A DNA stretch of 64,000 bases, from contig JACQXX010000092.1 in assembly GCA_016208495.1 (NCBI GenBank), positions 1 through 64,000 on the forward strand, given 5' to 3'. The translations under genes were made by a program, and so were the position numbers. The DNA is from Acidobacteriota bacterium. GTDB lineage: Bacteria; Acidobacteriota; Blastocatellia; Chloracidobacteriales; Chloracidobacteriaceae. Below the pieces are notes generated by a model. The model was not told the DNA's origin. It saw only the letters and a list, made by a program, of their open reading frames with translations, and did not search any database. Positions 27,701 through 37,366 of the stretch are shown here, one piece after another (position 1 is the stretch's first letter; each line of letters opens with the position of its first letter).

Positions 27701-30700
27701 CCAGCATTTATTGGGATTACTTTCAGTATGATGATGCCATCCGTATTTTGAGCACCTTGCGCCAGACCATGGGCAGCACGACGGCCTACGGCTATCAGAT
27801 GGGCGCCATCTATGAAGGCAAAAACCAGATGGATCGGGCGATTGCCGAATATGTCGCGGTCCTGGTCGAAGTTGGCGACACACGGACCCAAACCGTCAAA
27901 CGCCTGCGGCAACTCACGCCGCGCAAAGATTATGCGGCTCAGATTGCCAGGGCCTTTGCGGCCCGTGCCGCCCAACCGGGTGCTAATGACGACGGCCAGT
28001 TGACGCTTGGGTATGTGGAATATTTAAAAGCCGTTAAACAGTTTGACGAAGCCTTTACCCTGCTCAAACGCGACGTCCAGACCCGCACCAGCCCTGAATT
28101 CCTCGAAGCCGCTAGCGATGAATTCCGTCGCAATCGGCGAACCGATGAAGAAGAACAAACCCTCAAGCGGCTCGTGACGCTGGCCCGCGACGAACACGAA
28201 GCCATGAAATATCGGCTGCAACTGGCGGCCTTTTATGAGCGCAATAATCAGGTAGACACCGCCGTGTCGGTTATGGATCGCCTCACCAGCGAATTTGCCA
28301 CCAATCTGGGCGTGCTGCAGGAAGCCACTCAGTTTTACTGGCGCGTTGGGCTGCTTGATAAATCCATTGCGCTCTATCAACGCACGTCAACCCAGGCGGT
28401 GGGACAGTACAAACGTCAATTTACGCTCCAGCTTGCCAAACGCCAGATGGATGCCGGCAAACTGGCGGATTCTGAAAAGACGCTCCGGACGTGGTATGGT
28501 GAAAACCCGCTTGATATCGAAGCCTTTACCCTTCTGACCAAAGTTCTGGCTGAATCCAATCAGTCAGAAGCCCTGGCCGAACTGTATAAAACCGGACTCA
28601 AAAACATCGCCAACGGAAACCTCAGCTCTGATGAACGCCGCAACAAAACGGCGGATTTGCGGCTGGGTTTGATCGAAACACTTACCAAACTCAAACGCCA
28701 CAGCGAAGCGGTTGACCAGTACATTGAAATCATCAATCGGGATCCGGAGAACACAACCGCGCTGGCAGCGGCGTTGCGTTATTCGTCGCGCACCGGGCAA
28801 ATGGGCCGGTTGCGGGCCTACTATACCGATCTGGCCCAAAAAGCGGACCGAAACTATCGCTGGAATGTCGTGCTGGGTGAAATCTCGATTTACAACGGTG
28901 AAGTCACTGTCGCCTCTGACCAATACCGGCAGGCAATTTTAAATGAACCACAGCGGCTTGATTTCCGCTCAAAACTGGCCGGGTTGTATGAGCAGCTTGG
29001 GCGCTATGACGATGCGGTAGCGGTGCTCCGGCGGGCCTACGAAATTGACGCCGGCAATTCGGAATGGCTCGTGACGCTGGCCAGTCTCTATATTCATCAA
29101 GGAAAAGCCGATAAAGCGGTTGAAACCCTGCGCGAAGCGGTTACGGTTCGGAAAAACACGCTGGCCGCCACTTATTTCCAATATGGTCAGATTCTGCTTT
29201 CGGCGGGCATGGTCAAGGAATCGGTGAAATTCTTTGAAGACGGCGTTGAAAAAGTCCGCCGTGATCCATACCGGAATGCCATTTCTTCCTATGAAGCCGG
29301 TAACTGGCTGACCGCCGTGGCGCTTACGGAAACACCGCTGACGGCACTGACCAAAGCTGAAACCCTGGTGAATCTACTCACTGCCGAGGCCAACAAACCC
29401 AATAATGCCCAACCGGGAACACCTCGGGGTTCAGCGGAAACCGTCCGGTCCACGCTCCGTGAAAAACTGGCGGAGATTGTCTTCAACTATGCCACGCCCG
29501 CCCAAATGACTGAACTTGAAGCCGCCCTTCGCAAGCGGGTGGACCAAAACCAGGCCAACACCATCGAAAGCCTGACCAACCTCAATTCACTGGTTGAATG
29601 GTTTGACATGCTGGGATTGACGGCTGCCCAGGAAGCCGCGCTCATCCGGGCCAAAGACGTGGCCTATGCCATCCGCACCAACAATCAGGATGGGCGCTTC
29701 CACACGCAACTCCAGTCGTTGCTTGCGTTTTATCGTTCACGAGAAAACTTCAAGACGGTCATTCAACTCCTCGAAACCGAGGAAAAACGCGAGAAATACC
29801 CTGGAACCTACAACTATCCGGTGGCGATTGCCGCCGAGTATCGCGCCGCCGGGGATGTATCAGGCGAGATGCAAACACTGGCCCGACTCTATCGCAGCCA
29901 GAGCGGCGATATGGTCACGAGTGAAAACGCGGAAGTCGGACGTTACTTAAACCTGCTCTATACTCAGGGCAAACGCGCCGAACTCGATGCCCTGGCCCAG
30001 ATTCGCTCGCCGTATCAACTTCAATTGATCAATTTTCTGGCCAAACGACGCGAAAAAGACCTGGCTCGCAAGGCGATTGCCAACGCCGGATTGTCACCGG
30101 CGTGGATCAAGTCTCGAACCGCCCAGCTTGAACTGTATTTCCGCAATAGCTCCCCAGACGTGGAACCACTCTTCCGCGAAGTCCTCAACCTGCGGCCAAT
30201 CGGCGAGCAACTGGCTCAAACGCCAAATCAGCAACGCGAACTGGTCGGCGATGACTGGTACAAAGTCGCGTCAAACTACGGTGTCTGGTTAACCCTTGAC
30301 CCGAAACGGACCAAAGACGCCAGCCGGTACCTGCTGGCCTACGCCGAAGATTCGCCCAAATCGGATGAAGCCCAACGTGGTCTGGCCAATTTCCACCGGC
30401 TCGACAAACGATTTGACCTGGCCAAAGCCCACATCCAACTCGCCAAGGAATTGGATCCAGCACAAATTGAGACCTATGCGCTCGAAGGTTCAATTCTGTA
30501 TGAATCAGGTGACCGCACTGGCGGGCGAGCGGTGTGGAACCAACTGCTCAACCTGCCCCGCGGCGTCAGCGAAGCTTATGTCCGGTACCTGCAAGTGATG
30601 ACCGAACATGATTTGTTTCTTGAAGCTCTGCCAGCGGTTGAAGAACGGCTGGTGGCCCGTGTTCGACGCCCGGACGTTGACCCGGAAGATTGGGCAGGTC

Positions 30701-32544
30701 TGGCCCGCGCGATGAGCGCCACAGCGGATGAAGAACCAAAATTTGCCAAAGCGGTCAATGACAGTTTTGTGCGGGTGATGCAGGCCGTGCCGGAAGATAT
30801 GAACTTCGGCCTCTTGATCCTGAATGAAAAACTGGTACCTGCCAGCGAAAAAATCCCGTTCCTTCGGATGATGCACAACCGGGCGGCGGATACGGTGCTG
30901 GCCGCTTATTCAAACGGGGACTATAACTTCAATAACTATGGCTACTACACCTATTACTTTAATTACAGTTCGCCGGCCAACGTGTTGAAAGTCGTCGAAC
31001 AACGCTGGATTGACCATCTGCTGGAAAAGAAAAACTATCCAGAAGCTGAAAAAACGCTGGCGGAGATGCGTTCCTTGCGCACACTGCTCTTTGGACAACT
31101 GCGTGAAAGTGAGGCGGTCAATCCAGATGAATATTATTCCGATTCGGACGACTTAACCGTTGAACCAACCTGGATGGTGATGGCCCAGGCCGTACTTGAA
31201 CTGCGCACCAATCGGGCCGCCCTGGCCTTGCAACGACTCCGAACCGCGATTGGACTTGATAAAGCCGATGATTTTCGAGAAGGTGAAATGGATTATGAAG
31301 GAAACGACTACAGTTATGACTCGGAAACGAAAGTTACCTATCAGAATGCCTATAACCTTCTTGTAAATGAAAACCATCAGGCCGAAGCTGATGCCCTGCT
31401 GGGTGAGTTCTACCAGAAATTCCAATCGCCAAACTCTCCACTGAGCTTCTTTGTTGGAATGGCTGAAATTGAATTTCGCCGGGGGCGAACAGCCGAAGGT
31501 CTCGCCCAGTTAACCCGTCTGATCAACAATCGCAACACTGCTGATGCGTTGATTTCAGCAGCGGAAACTGCGGCTCACTACGGACAATTTGCCCAGGCAG
31601 TTGAATGGCGGACCAAAGCCACCCGGCTCGCCCCGCTCAACACCCTCAATCGGATTGAGCTGGCAAGAGTTCAGGAACGAGTCGGCACGGCAGAGACCGC
31701 CCTGACCACACTGGCCGATCTGATTGATAACCAGAATACAACCAACCCTGAGCGACTGACGGCGATTGAAGTTCTGGGCGGCATTGCCCGCCGCAATCGC
31801 ACTGCGGCTTCAGCCCTGATGGCCCGGTATACCAGCAAACCGGAATACACATCCCAACTCGTGCTGGCCCAAATCCAGGAAGCAACTGGAAACACCAGTG
31901 CCGCCAAATCCATTCTGGATCGGCTGGCAGCCGCACCGTTTGCCACCATGGCCCGGATTGAACGCGGGCAACTGGCGATTCGTGAAAAACAACCCGAAAC
32001 GGCACTCACGGCCTATCTGGCAGCGCTCAAGGACGATCCAGAGAAACAACTTTCCGAGCGCCTGGCCTTTGCCGATGCCCAGCCGGGAACCAACCTGATC
32101 GAACTCTATCTGGCCACCAATCAGTCTCCAGCCGCCCTCCGACTGGCGGGGACGCCAACCACGGAGGAATCAGAATCCAGCGACAGCGATTTGACCAGTT
32201 TTACTTATCAAACCATTGTCAACGAAGACAGCCTGCCGGAGCCGGCCCTGCGAACCCTTGCGGCTGAAAGTCGGCGGCATACCCGCGACTATCAACAGCG
32301 GGTTTATCCACTTCTGGTCGAAGCCGCTGTCCAGACGGGCGACCTTCCACAAGCGCTCGAATTTGCCCGTGTGGCCCGAAAGTTTGCGAAGACACCGGAA
32401 CTGATTGCGGCGGCTGACAAGCGGATTGAGACGTTGACTGAGCAGGTCAACCAGTTCAATCGCACCAACCTGATTTTTGGCACGAGCGTGACTGGACCGG
32501 AATCATTGGAAAGCACGCTTGGGGAAGCAATTGCGAGGAAATGA
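24790..32544 (+). CDS. Giant exported TPR protein
   Basis: A 2584-residue protein. The start at 24790 gives a clear signal peptide (MRKATLLFFALFASVILSL, cleavage near SQAAP) and has AAGGTG about 10 bases upstream; the longer frame to 24529 has no such support. Nearly the whole length is helical repeats of TPR type, for example ALRRLAAFYHQRAMFADEV and LGRYDDAVAVLRRAYEIDA. Acidic Ser/Tyr-rich insertions (about residues 600-645, and near 2110 and 2450) and an Asn/Tyr-rich patch (about 2043-2060) break the repeats. It is probably a periplasmic or envelope scaffold. No catalytic domain is visible and I do not recognise an orthologue with known function. The stop is followed at once by repeat DNA. 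Confidence 0.85.
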   Translation: MRKATLLFFALFASVILSLNQLPLSQAAPNTAPVTAIQPASQAKPKPVAKKAGAGDKTAGQTRLFPKPKPDPTRAQTPEIDTALFLTEEFQGVQSRVPRPYAEARDQIGQLLTKYPQDTKLLRYAANLDEKLGNFDQSITEMQQYTELRGNAPNALRRLAAFYHQRAMFADEVRTLQRLAPVAFPFERDAIYQEIAKRVKQHSLQGFDLAEFYRKTIETDPNNLKLVEQYITQLTETRNYTEATRALTELQPKYPADLQYFLKTRASVYEQTQDRRRAEAVYGDAFDPLWPRPIVSDYYDLLRRIGRYRSYRRDLQEKFLRSKTADFNVATRLFNLYAYEANLEQAQRVVTEFENRRTAQKASWNRKELETLAGQCLQIGSYDLASRFLYSMYLMQGLQPGTHEREQTLARLTQLLLDAQTNGLPLSTGDLSFYRDVAQIDQGAGFLNGTLSLILAGSSPQSEFKAVESSAVAYFNRAFAHRLYTGLKTEYPASKQLPELTAKLLDAFTAMGEYEIVVKLGDEFLKQNPQSPNFDVITLKIADAEVRLNRRASERTRLIALMDRKAAELKPGQLLVPVASKRWTYKPTPVPGETVATDGTPVEESESETDSGSTVYEIYDPAEGSDSDSSEYQYYDYPTDYLGNGIQPADAITYSRVLERVIASYAAEEKPQETLKFLYGEIKKHSQEEGLYEQMLKWLGQNSLVDDQLKVYSDAVRRFHTNTWYHRMARWYVRNDRKQAFEQYSRELTEILDDGDIEEYLQQFITQADPNSNQNDARLYLELYRFAHDRFPTNVSFVKGLLTYYKQTKNWKEWEKLSAQYYFSDPDIREELLRWQSQSNTLRSNYEAAKGRAATSPVYNQFAADGAMWLSHHDEALTAYRELVKKYPGEPQYAERLAKMARSLGSQDIKLYEESAAAWISLAKVYPTSHTFPTQAGEVYAEMSDFKRAGEQWDAILNRERGNPETFLEVASIYWDYFQYDDAIRILSTLRQTMGSTTAYGYQMGAIYEGKNQMDRAIAEYVAVLVEVGDTRTQTVKRLRQLTPRKDYAAQIARAFAARAAQPGANDDGQLTLGYVEYLKAVKQFDEAFTLLKRDVQTRTSPEFLEAASDEFRRNRRTDEEEQTLKRLVTLARDEHEAMKYRLQLAAFYERNNQVDTAVSVMDRLTSEFATNLGVLQEATQFYWRVGLLDKSIALYQRTSTQAVGQYKRQFTLQLAKRQMDAGKLADSEKTLRTWYGENPLDIEAFTLLTKVLAESNQSEALAELYKTGLKNIANGNLSSDERRNKTADLRLGLIETLTKLKRHSEAVDQYIEIINRDPENTTALAAALRYSSRTGQMGRLRAYYTDLAQKADRNYRWNVVLGEISIYNGEVTVASDQYRQAILNEPQRLDFRSKLAGLYEQLGRYDDAVAVLRRAYEIDAGNSEWLVTLASLYIHQGKADKAVETLREAVTVRKNTLAATYFQYGQILLSAGMVKESVKFFEDGVEKVRRDPYRNAISSYEAGNWLTAVALTETPLTALTKAETLVNLLTAEANKPNNAQPGTPRGSAETVRSTLREKLAEIVFNYATPAQMTELEAALRKRVDQNQANTIESLTNLNSLVEWFDMLGLTAAQEAALIRAKDVAYAIRTNNQDGRFHTQLQSLLAFYRSRENFKTVIQLLETEEKREKYPGTYNYPVAIAAEYRAAGDVSGEMQTLARLYRSQSGDMVTSENAEVGRYLNLLYTQGKRAELDALAQIRSPYQLQLINFLAKRREKDLARKAIANAGLSPAWIKSRTAQLELYFRNSSPDVEPLFREVLNLRPIGEQLAQTPNQQRELVGDDWYKVASNYGVWLTLDPKRTKDASRYLLAYAEDSPKSDEAQRGLANFHRLDKRFDLAKAHIQLAKELDPAQIETYALEGSILYESGDRTGGRAVWNQLLNLPRGVSEAYVRYLQVMTEHDLFLEALPAVEERLVARVRRPDVDPEDWAGLARAMSATADEEPKFAKAVNDSFVRVMQAVPEDMNFGLLILNEKLVPASEKIPFLRMMHNRAADTVLAAYSNGDYNFNNYGYYTYYFNYSSPANVLKVVEQRWIDHLLEKKNYPEAEKTLAEMRSLRTLLFGQLRESEAVNPDEYYSDSDDLTVEPTWMVMAQAVLELRTNRAALALQRLRTAIGLDKADDFREGEMDYEGNDYSYDSETKVTYQNAYNLLVNENHQAEADALLGEFYQKFQSPNSPLSFFVGMAEIEFRRGRTAEGLAQLTRLINNRNTADALISAAETAAHYGQFAQAVEWRTKATRLAPLNTLNRIELARVQERVGTAETALTTLADLIDNQNTTNPERLTAIEVLGGIARRNRTAASALMARYTSKPEYTSQLVLAQIQEATGNTSAAKSILDRLAAAPFATMARIERGQLAIREKQPETALTAYLAALKDDPEKQLSERLAFADAQPGTNLIELYLATNQSPAALRLAGTPTTEESESSDSDLTSFTYQTIVNEDSLPEPALRTLAAESRRHTRDYQQRVYPLLVEAAVQTGDLPQALEFARVARKFAKTPELIAAADKRIETLTEQVNQFNRTNLIFGTSVTGPESLESTLGEAIARK

Positions 32545-32672
32545 GTGAGGTAGCGAGGTAGCGAGATAGCGAGATAGCGAGGAGTCAGTACCACCTGTGT
32601 AAGTGGGTGGGAGTCAAGCCTCATAGCGAGGAGTCAGTACCACTTGCGTAAGCGGGTGGGAGTCAAGCCTCG
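32545..32672. repeat. Octamer array and two 49-bp tandem hairpin repeats
   Basis: GAGGTAGC/GAGATAGC units (32545-32580) lead into two tandem 49-bp copies (32575-32623 and 32624-32672). Each contains GTCAGTACCACCTG...GGGTGGGAGTCAAGCC, able to fold as CCACCTG-loop-CGGGTGG. The same hairpin occurs inverted at 37326-37356. Confidence 0.85.
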
Positions 32673-32734
32673 GGTGAAACGAGCGTCAGCGAGTGGAGTT
32701 CGTGGGCAATTAAATCGTCGAAAGGAACCTCTTT

Positions 32735-33784
32735 GTGACAAATCAGACTTCGCTCGAACAATGGAAACAGTTGTTTGATGTCGCCAAACAGTTAAAAGAA
32801 CAGTCTCCCTGGACCTGGATGTTGGACTCTCATCTCTTTGGCGTTCAAGACCCGGTGAGCAGCAACATTGCCTATTGTTGTGTTTTGGGAAACCTCGGAG
32901 AAGTACTTGGCATTGCGGCTTATCTGGGAACAACCGGATTGGAAACATTTATCCAAATCCAGCAGGGTGCCATTGGGATGGATCCTGAAGAACTCCTGTT
33001 TATACAAGATTGCCTGATGATGTCATTTGATGATCGAGATTTGCTCGACAAAAACGAACTGGCCACCATCAAGAAACTCGGCTTGAAATTTCGGGGGCGC
33101 CAATCCTGGCCGACGTTCAAACGGTATGAACCGGGCTTTGTCCCCTGGCCCGTCAATGCCCAGGAAGCCCAGTTTCTGCTCTACATCATTGAACAGACAA
33201 TGGTGGTGGCCCAGCAGCTTCGTGAAAATCCGAAATATCTTGAACCTCCCAAAAAAAAGCTCTGGCAGAGACTTACATTAACTGAGCGGTACCTCACCCG
33301 CGTGCCAATCCAAACTGGAGACTCCTTGAGTTGGAAAGACGAGTGGCTTGCCCCACCACCGTCCCCCAAACAATCAAGTTCGCTCGGCACCATCAATGAA
33401 GTTCAGCTTGAGCGAATCAGTAAGCTGCCAATCAAGCGCGGCGGAACCTGGGAAATTGATTATTTTCATACCCATGCCGCTCTTCGAGATGCCGACAAAC
33501 CCTATTTCCCGATTATTGGGTTGGTGGTGGAAAGCCAGAGCGCCATGGTGATTGCTCCGGTCATTTGCAAACCCGATCAGATTGGGACACAACTGGTCGG
33601 AGAATTGTTCAAGATCGCCGAGGAACATCGAGTGTTGCCACAGACAATCAACGTGCTTCGACCGGAGTTACAGGAATTTTTGTCACCAGTCGGCAAAAAA
33701 CTCAGCGTCAACATTAAAACTGTCAGACGCCTGCCAGGATTGGAAATGGCTCGGGACTTTATGCGTCAGATGCCAGGATTTTAG
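32735..33784 (+). CDS. DUF7309/DUF6930-type protein
   Basis: A 349-residue protein of unknown function. The N-terminal half (WKQLFDVAKQLKEQSPWTWM, then DSHLFGVQDP and GNLGEVLGIAAYLG) matches my memory of DUF7309. The C-terminal half (about 215-349, with GTWEIDYFHTHA and PYFPIIGLVVES) resembles the DUF6930 type that follows it. The start is GTG at 32735 with AAAGGA about 10 bases upstream. No signal peptide, membrane segment or catalytic motif is evident. It stands alone between repeat-rich gaps, so context gives no further clue. Family assignment is from memory of the motifs. Confidence 0.65.
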   Translation: MTNQTSLEQWKQLFDVAKQLKEQSPWTWMLDSHLFGVQDPVSSNIAYCCVLGNLGEVLGIAAYLGTTGLETFIQIQQGAIGMDPEELLFIQDCLMMSFDDRDLLDKNELATIKKLGLKFRGRQSWPTFKRYEPGFVPWPVNAQEAQFLLYIIEQTMVVAQQLRENPKYLEPPKKKLWQRLTLTERYLTRVPIQTGDSLSWKDEWLAPPPSPKQSSSLGTINEVQLERISKLPIKRGGTWEIDYFHTHAALRDADKPYFPIIGLVVESQSAMVIAPVICKPDQIGTQLVGELFKIAEEHRVLPQTINVLRPELQEFLSPVGKKLSVNIKTVRRLPGLEMARDFMRQMPGF

Positions 33785-34242
33785 GAATGAAGGATGAAGG
33801 AAGTGGTTCGTGGTTAGGGAGCGTTAAAAAACAACTTCCCGATTTTCATTTGGGTCGAAGCCATTTTCTTTTGAGTTCGGTGGCACTTTCCCTGACAAAA
33901 GCTCAGACCCCGTTGAAGTCTTTGGATTTCTTTTTCGTGTATTTCGTGTATTTCGTGGTTTCCTGCTCTGAAATTCGATCTCTCCGGGTGACTTTCGATA
34001 AAAACGGGAAGTTGTATTTTTACAGTCCCTTAGTGATTCGTGGTTAGAAATCAATACTTTCGAAGAAGCACCAGGCATCAGGCACGGTGAGAGACGACTT
34101 GCAATCGGGAATGTCCCAGGCCATTGATGGGAACACACCTTCACTGAAAATGACTTCCAGCCGGTCCTTTCTGTCTTTTATGTCCTTTCTCTCCTTTCTG
34201 TCCAGGCAGTCGGTATTTTGGGCAAAATTTGGGGGATGAACC
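33785..34242. other. Repeat-rich intergenic region
   Basis: No gene is seen. It holds GGTTCGTGGTTAG-type units, a run of CTTTCTGTC/CTCCTTTCTGTCC units (34165-34205), and a 25-bp stretch (34044-34068) that is the exact reverse complement of 57868-57892 in the ATP synthase cluster. TTCGTGTATTTCGTG repeats lie near 33930-33955. Confidence 0.6.
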
Positions 34243-36441
34243 ATGAAGAATAAACCTTCGTCAACAACCCAAACAGCGCCTGCACCGTGGCTGTATCACC
34301 CGACACTTGACCTGATCGTGGGGTGCGGGGCCTGGTCGTTCCCCCTGCTCTTGCTCGATTATGGAATTGGCCCTGGGAAACCCATTGCTGTTCTCGTCAG
34401 TTTTTATGCGCTGGCACTGGTGTTTAATTATCCACATTACATGGCCACGCTCTATCGGGCCTATCGCACCCACGAAGACGTCACCAAATACAAATACTTC
34501 ACCCTCTATTTCACCGGGTTAATTGTCCTGACCGCGATCCTGACGCACTGGTCGTATGAACTGCTGCCGTGGGTCTTTACCACCTACATCACCTGGAGTC
34601 CCTGGCACTACACGGGTCAAAACTACGGACTGGCCATGATGTTTGCCCGGCGGGCTGGTGCTCAACCGCCCACCTGGCAGCGAAATCTGTTTTACACCGC
34701 GTTTCACTCCTCGTTTTTCATTCTCTTTTTCACCTTCCACAGTGGTCCATCCAGCGACCCGGTACTTGTCTCCCTTGGCTTTCCGATTGGGTTTGGATAC
34801 TGGGCACGTGTGGTGCTAGTTGGAGTGTTTCTGATCACAAGCCTCTGGAGCATCTGGCTTTTGGTCCGACAATCAAGCTGGAAAGCCATGCTGGCGCCGA
34901 TTGTTTTACTCTCGACACAGTTTCTCTGGTTTGTGGCGCCGACATTGCTCGAATTCGGATCAGGTGTCTCAATTGCCCAGACCCGGTACAGCTCTGGTGT
35001 CCTGGCCGTCATGCACTCGGCCCAGTATTTGTGGATTACCAGTTACTTTGCCCGTCGCGAAGCCCAAACCAGTGCGATTCCAAACTGGAGTTTCGCCGCC
35101 TATTTCGGAACGCTGATTGTCGGTGGAATTGCGTTGTTTCTTCCCGGCCCGTGGTTGATCAGCTATGCGTTTCACTATGACTTTGCCGCCAGCTTTTTGA
35201 TCTTCACGGCAATTGTCAATATTCATCACTTTATGATGGACGGCGTCATTTGGAAATTGCGGGATGGACGCATCGCCGCCCTGCTCCTGACGCCTTCAAG
35301 TGGAAAAGTAGCCGCGAGTTCCCAGTACAAAGTCGCGTTGGTTGATGCGGTTCGATGGGTGACCGGCGCGAGCACTGGAGCGCGAGTCTTTCGCATAGCA
35401 ACCGCCATTGGGTTGCTCTTTCTCGCCGGACTGGATCTGGTCAAGTTCTACTTTACAACCAATGAACAAAACCTTCCGAATCTGGTTCGGGCGGCAGAAC
35501 TCAACCCATATGATTCAGTCGCTCAACGACGACTGGCCCAGGCTCAGCTTCGACAAAACAATACCGATCAAACCATTGTTGCCCTGCAAATAGCAGTGAA
35601 GGTCAACCCTCACGACCCAAATACCCAGCAGTTACTCGGGAAAATGCTGCTCGAACAGGATCGGCTCACCGAAGCCTATGCCCACTATCAACAAATGGTG
35701 GTCAATATCCCCAATGATGCCAATGTTTTGATGAACTATGCCGTTTTGGAAGCCCAATTTGGCGATACTGACAAAGCCATTGCCGGTTGGGAACAGGCCC
35801 TGCAGCTTGATCCAGGTCAATTGAACGCCCATCGGTATTTGACCGAAAACTATAAACAACAGGGCAATTTCCAAAAGGCGATGTTTCATGCCGAACGGTT
35901 TCTGGAATCGGCCAGGAAACTCCCGCCAGATCAAGTCACTCCAGCCGATGTCATGATGATCACCTTGCGTCTGGCCCAATCTGAAGCTCAGTTGAATGCC
36001 CAACCGGCGGCCATCACCCACTTTGAAGCGGTCATCACTCAGTCCCGGCAGATTGGGAACCGTGATGTCGAAGCCCTCGCACTGGTTCAATGCGGGGAAG
36101 CTTATGGCCAGCTCAAACAATTCGATAAAGCCTTGGGTGTGTATCAACAAGGGTTACAGCTTGAGCGCCCCAACAGCAGCCAGGCTGATTTAGCCGTTGA
36201 CTGGTTTAACTACGGGCAGTTGTTACAAAGCTGCCAGGCGCCCAACCGCCTGATTTTGGCCTGTTTTCTCAAAGCGGAGACGCTGTTGCTCAATGCCGGA
36301 TCCGGAGTCCAATCATCTTTGAATGTTGTGCGCCGGGCCCGAATCGAACTCGAATCACGACCTGATAGCGATGCCGCCCAGACCCGCCGTCAGTTGGAAG
36401 TCGTTTTGCAAGAAGCACTTCGGTTTCGAAAAAATGGATAG
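34243..36441 (+). CDS. Polytopic membrane protein with C-terminal TPR domain
   Basis: A 732-residue protein. Residues 20-400 contain about ten hydrophobic segments (for example PIAVLVSFYALALVFNY, YFTLYFTGLIVLTAIL, VVLVGVFLITSLWSIWLLV). Conserved-looking His/Trp patches lie between them (FNYPHYMATLYRAYRTHED; WSPWHYTGQNYGLAMMF). Residues about 410-720 are tetratricopeptide repeats (AELNPYDSVAQRRLAQAQ; YAVLEAQFGDTDKAIAGWEQ). ATG at 34243 follows a GGGGG run about 8 bases upstream. The histidine-rich membrane part could bind a cofactor, but I do not recognise a function. No operon partner is close. Confidence 0.8.
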   Translation: MKNKPSSTTQTAPAPWLYHPTLDLIVGCGAWSFPLLLLDYGIGPGKPIAVLVSFYALALVFNYPHYMATLYRAYRTHEDVTKYKYFTLYFTGLIVLTAILTHWSYELLPWVFTTYITWSPWHYTGQNYGLAMMFARRAGAQPPTWQRNLFYTAFHSSFFILFFTFHSGPSSDPVLVSLGFPIGFGYWARVVLVGVFLITSLWSIWLLVRQSSWKAMLAPIVLLSTQFLWFVAPTLLEFGSGVSIAQTRYSSGVLAVMHSAQYLWITSYFARREAQTSAIPNWSFAAYFGTLIVGGIALFLPGPWLISYAFHYDFAASFLIFTAIVNIHHFMMDGVIWKLRDGRIAALLLTPSSGKVAASSQYKVALVDAVRWVTGASTGARVFRIATAIGLLFLAGLDLVKFYFTTNEQNLPNLVRAAELNPYDSVAQRRLAQAQLRQNNTDQTIVALQIAVKVNPHDPNTQQLLGKMLLEQDRLTEAYAHYQQMVVNIPNDANVLMNYAVLEAQFGDTDKAIAGWEQALQLDPGQLNAHRYLTENYKQQGNFQKAMFHAERFLESARKLPPDQVTPADVMMITLRLAQSEAQLNAQPAAITHFEAVITQSRQIGNRDVEALALVQCGEAYGQLKQFDKALGVYQQGLQLERPNSSQADLAVDWFNYGQLLQSCQAPNRLILACFLKAETLLLNAGSGVQSSLNVVRRARIELESRPDSDAAQTRRQLEVVLQEALRFRKNG

Positions 36442-36859
36442 GATGAGCCCCACAGGGAAGTTTCAGTTTTAACCTGCGCAGCCGGTGACAGACAATAGCC
36501 CCCGGTGCAACCGGGGGATTGCCCAGTTGCCCTCCTCAACCTGCGCAGCCTAGATTTTGTGCAAACAGCCCCCCTTCCTCAAAATCCTGTTTGTGAAATT
36601 GTTTTTCCAGTTTTCCGCCCTTTTGGTTCCTTCACAAACCTCGGTTCAGGTTCAGTGGTCGAAATTCAGGTTCTGAATTTGATCCAGGTGGTTGAAGTTG
36701 CTGAGCCTCAATAGACAAAACCGGAAAAATAACTTACAGCAGGTGGCAGAGAGAGAAAGAGCACCCATCCGGGTGAAATCCAACCCTTCCGCAATAGAGA
36801 AATTTCAGGTTAAATAACACTATCTCAATGTAGAACGCTGAACTCCGAGGCGACGAACT
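36442..36859. other. Intergenic region with small hairpin
   Basis: No gene is supported. CCCCCGGT-GCA-ACCGGGGG (36499-36517) is a perfect 8-bp stem. AACCTGCGCAGCC occurs twice (about 36472 and 36538), each time followed after about 20 bases by a run of C. No clear promoter for the next gene was seen. Confidence 0.5.
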
Positions 36860-37174
36860 ATGACTCACGAAGAAATGGAACGCACAATGGAATTTATCCT
36901 CGCGCAACAGGCCAAATTCAGCGTGGATATTGATTTGTTGAAAGAATCACAGGCGGCATTGACCAATTCAGTGACTGAAATGAAAATCCAGGCCGATCTG
37001 GACCGGGCAATAATGCAGGAAGCAATTCATGAAATGCGACAGGGTGTGACCGCCATGCTTTTGATTGCCGAGCGGTTGGAAAAAACAACCAGCGGGCTGG
37101 TGCAAGCCCAAATCGGTACCAGTCAGCGAGTGACCCGGCTCGAAGACCGTGTCACCAAACTTGAACAACCCTAA
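36860..37174 (+). CDS. Small coiled-coil protein
   Basis: A 104-residue protein that is almost wholly predicted helix with heptad-like spacing (MTHEEMERTMEFILAQQAKF, then LLKESQAALTNSVTEMKIQ, ending RVTRLEDRVTKLEQ). Small proteins opening with MTHEEMxxTMEFIL are common in cyanobacteria and acidobacteria, without known function. GAGG lies about 11 bases before the ATG. It is short but looks real because of its regular composition and the recognisable opening. No membrane segment is seen. Confidence 0.7.
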   Translation: MTHEEMERTMEFILAQQAKFSVDIDLLKESQAALTNSVTEMKIQADLDRAIMQEAIHEMRQGVTAMLLIAERLEKTTSGLVQAQIGTSQRVTRLEDRVTKLEQP

Positions 37175-37325
37175 TTGCATTTATAGCCTTTCAGAAAATG
37201 ATTTCTGTACAGCGTTCAAGCTTCAACTTGCGAAACCTTTTCCTCCACAGTATTCAAGTTATTGATTTAAATTGAGTTGCCTGATTTGCTCGAAGAAGAC
37301 AAGCTAAAGCTTGAACTCTGTACAT

Positions 37326-37356
37326 CAACCCACCTGCTCACTCAGGTGGTACTGAC
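37326..37356. repeat. Single copy of the CCACCTG hairpin repeat
   Basis: The stretch from CAACCCACCTG to CAGGTGGTACTGAC is the reverse complement of the hairpin in the 49-bp repeats at 32575-32672. It lies about 10 bp past the stop of the minus-strand HEAT gene and could serve as its 3'-end hairpin. Confidence 0.7.
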
Positions 37357-37366
37357 AAGCTCTTCC

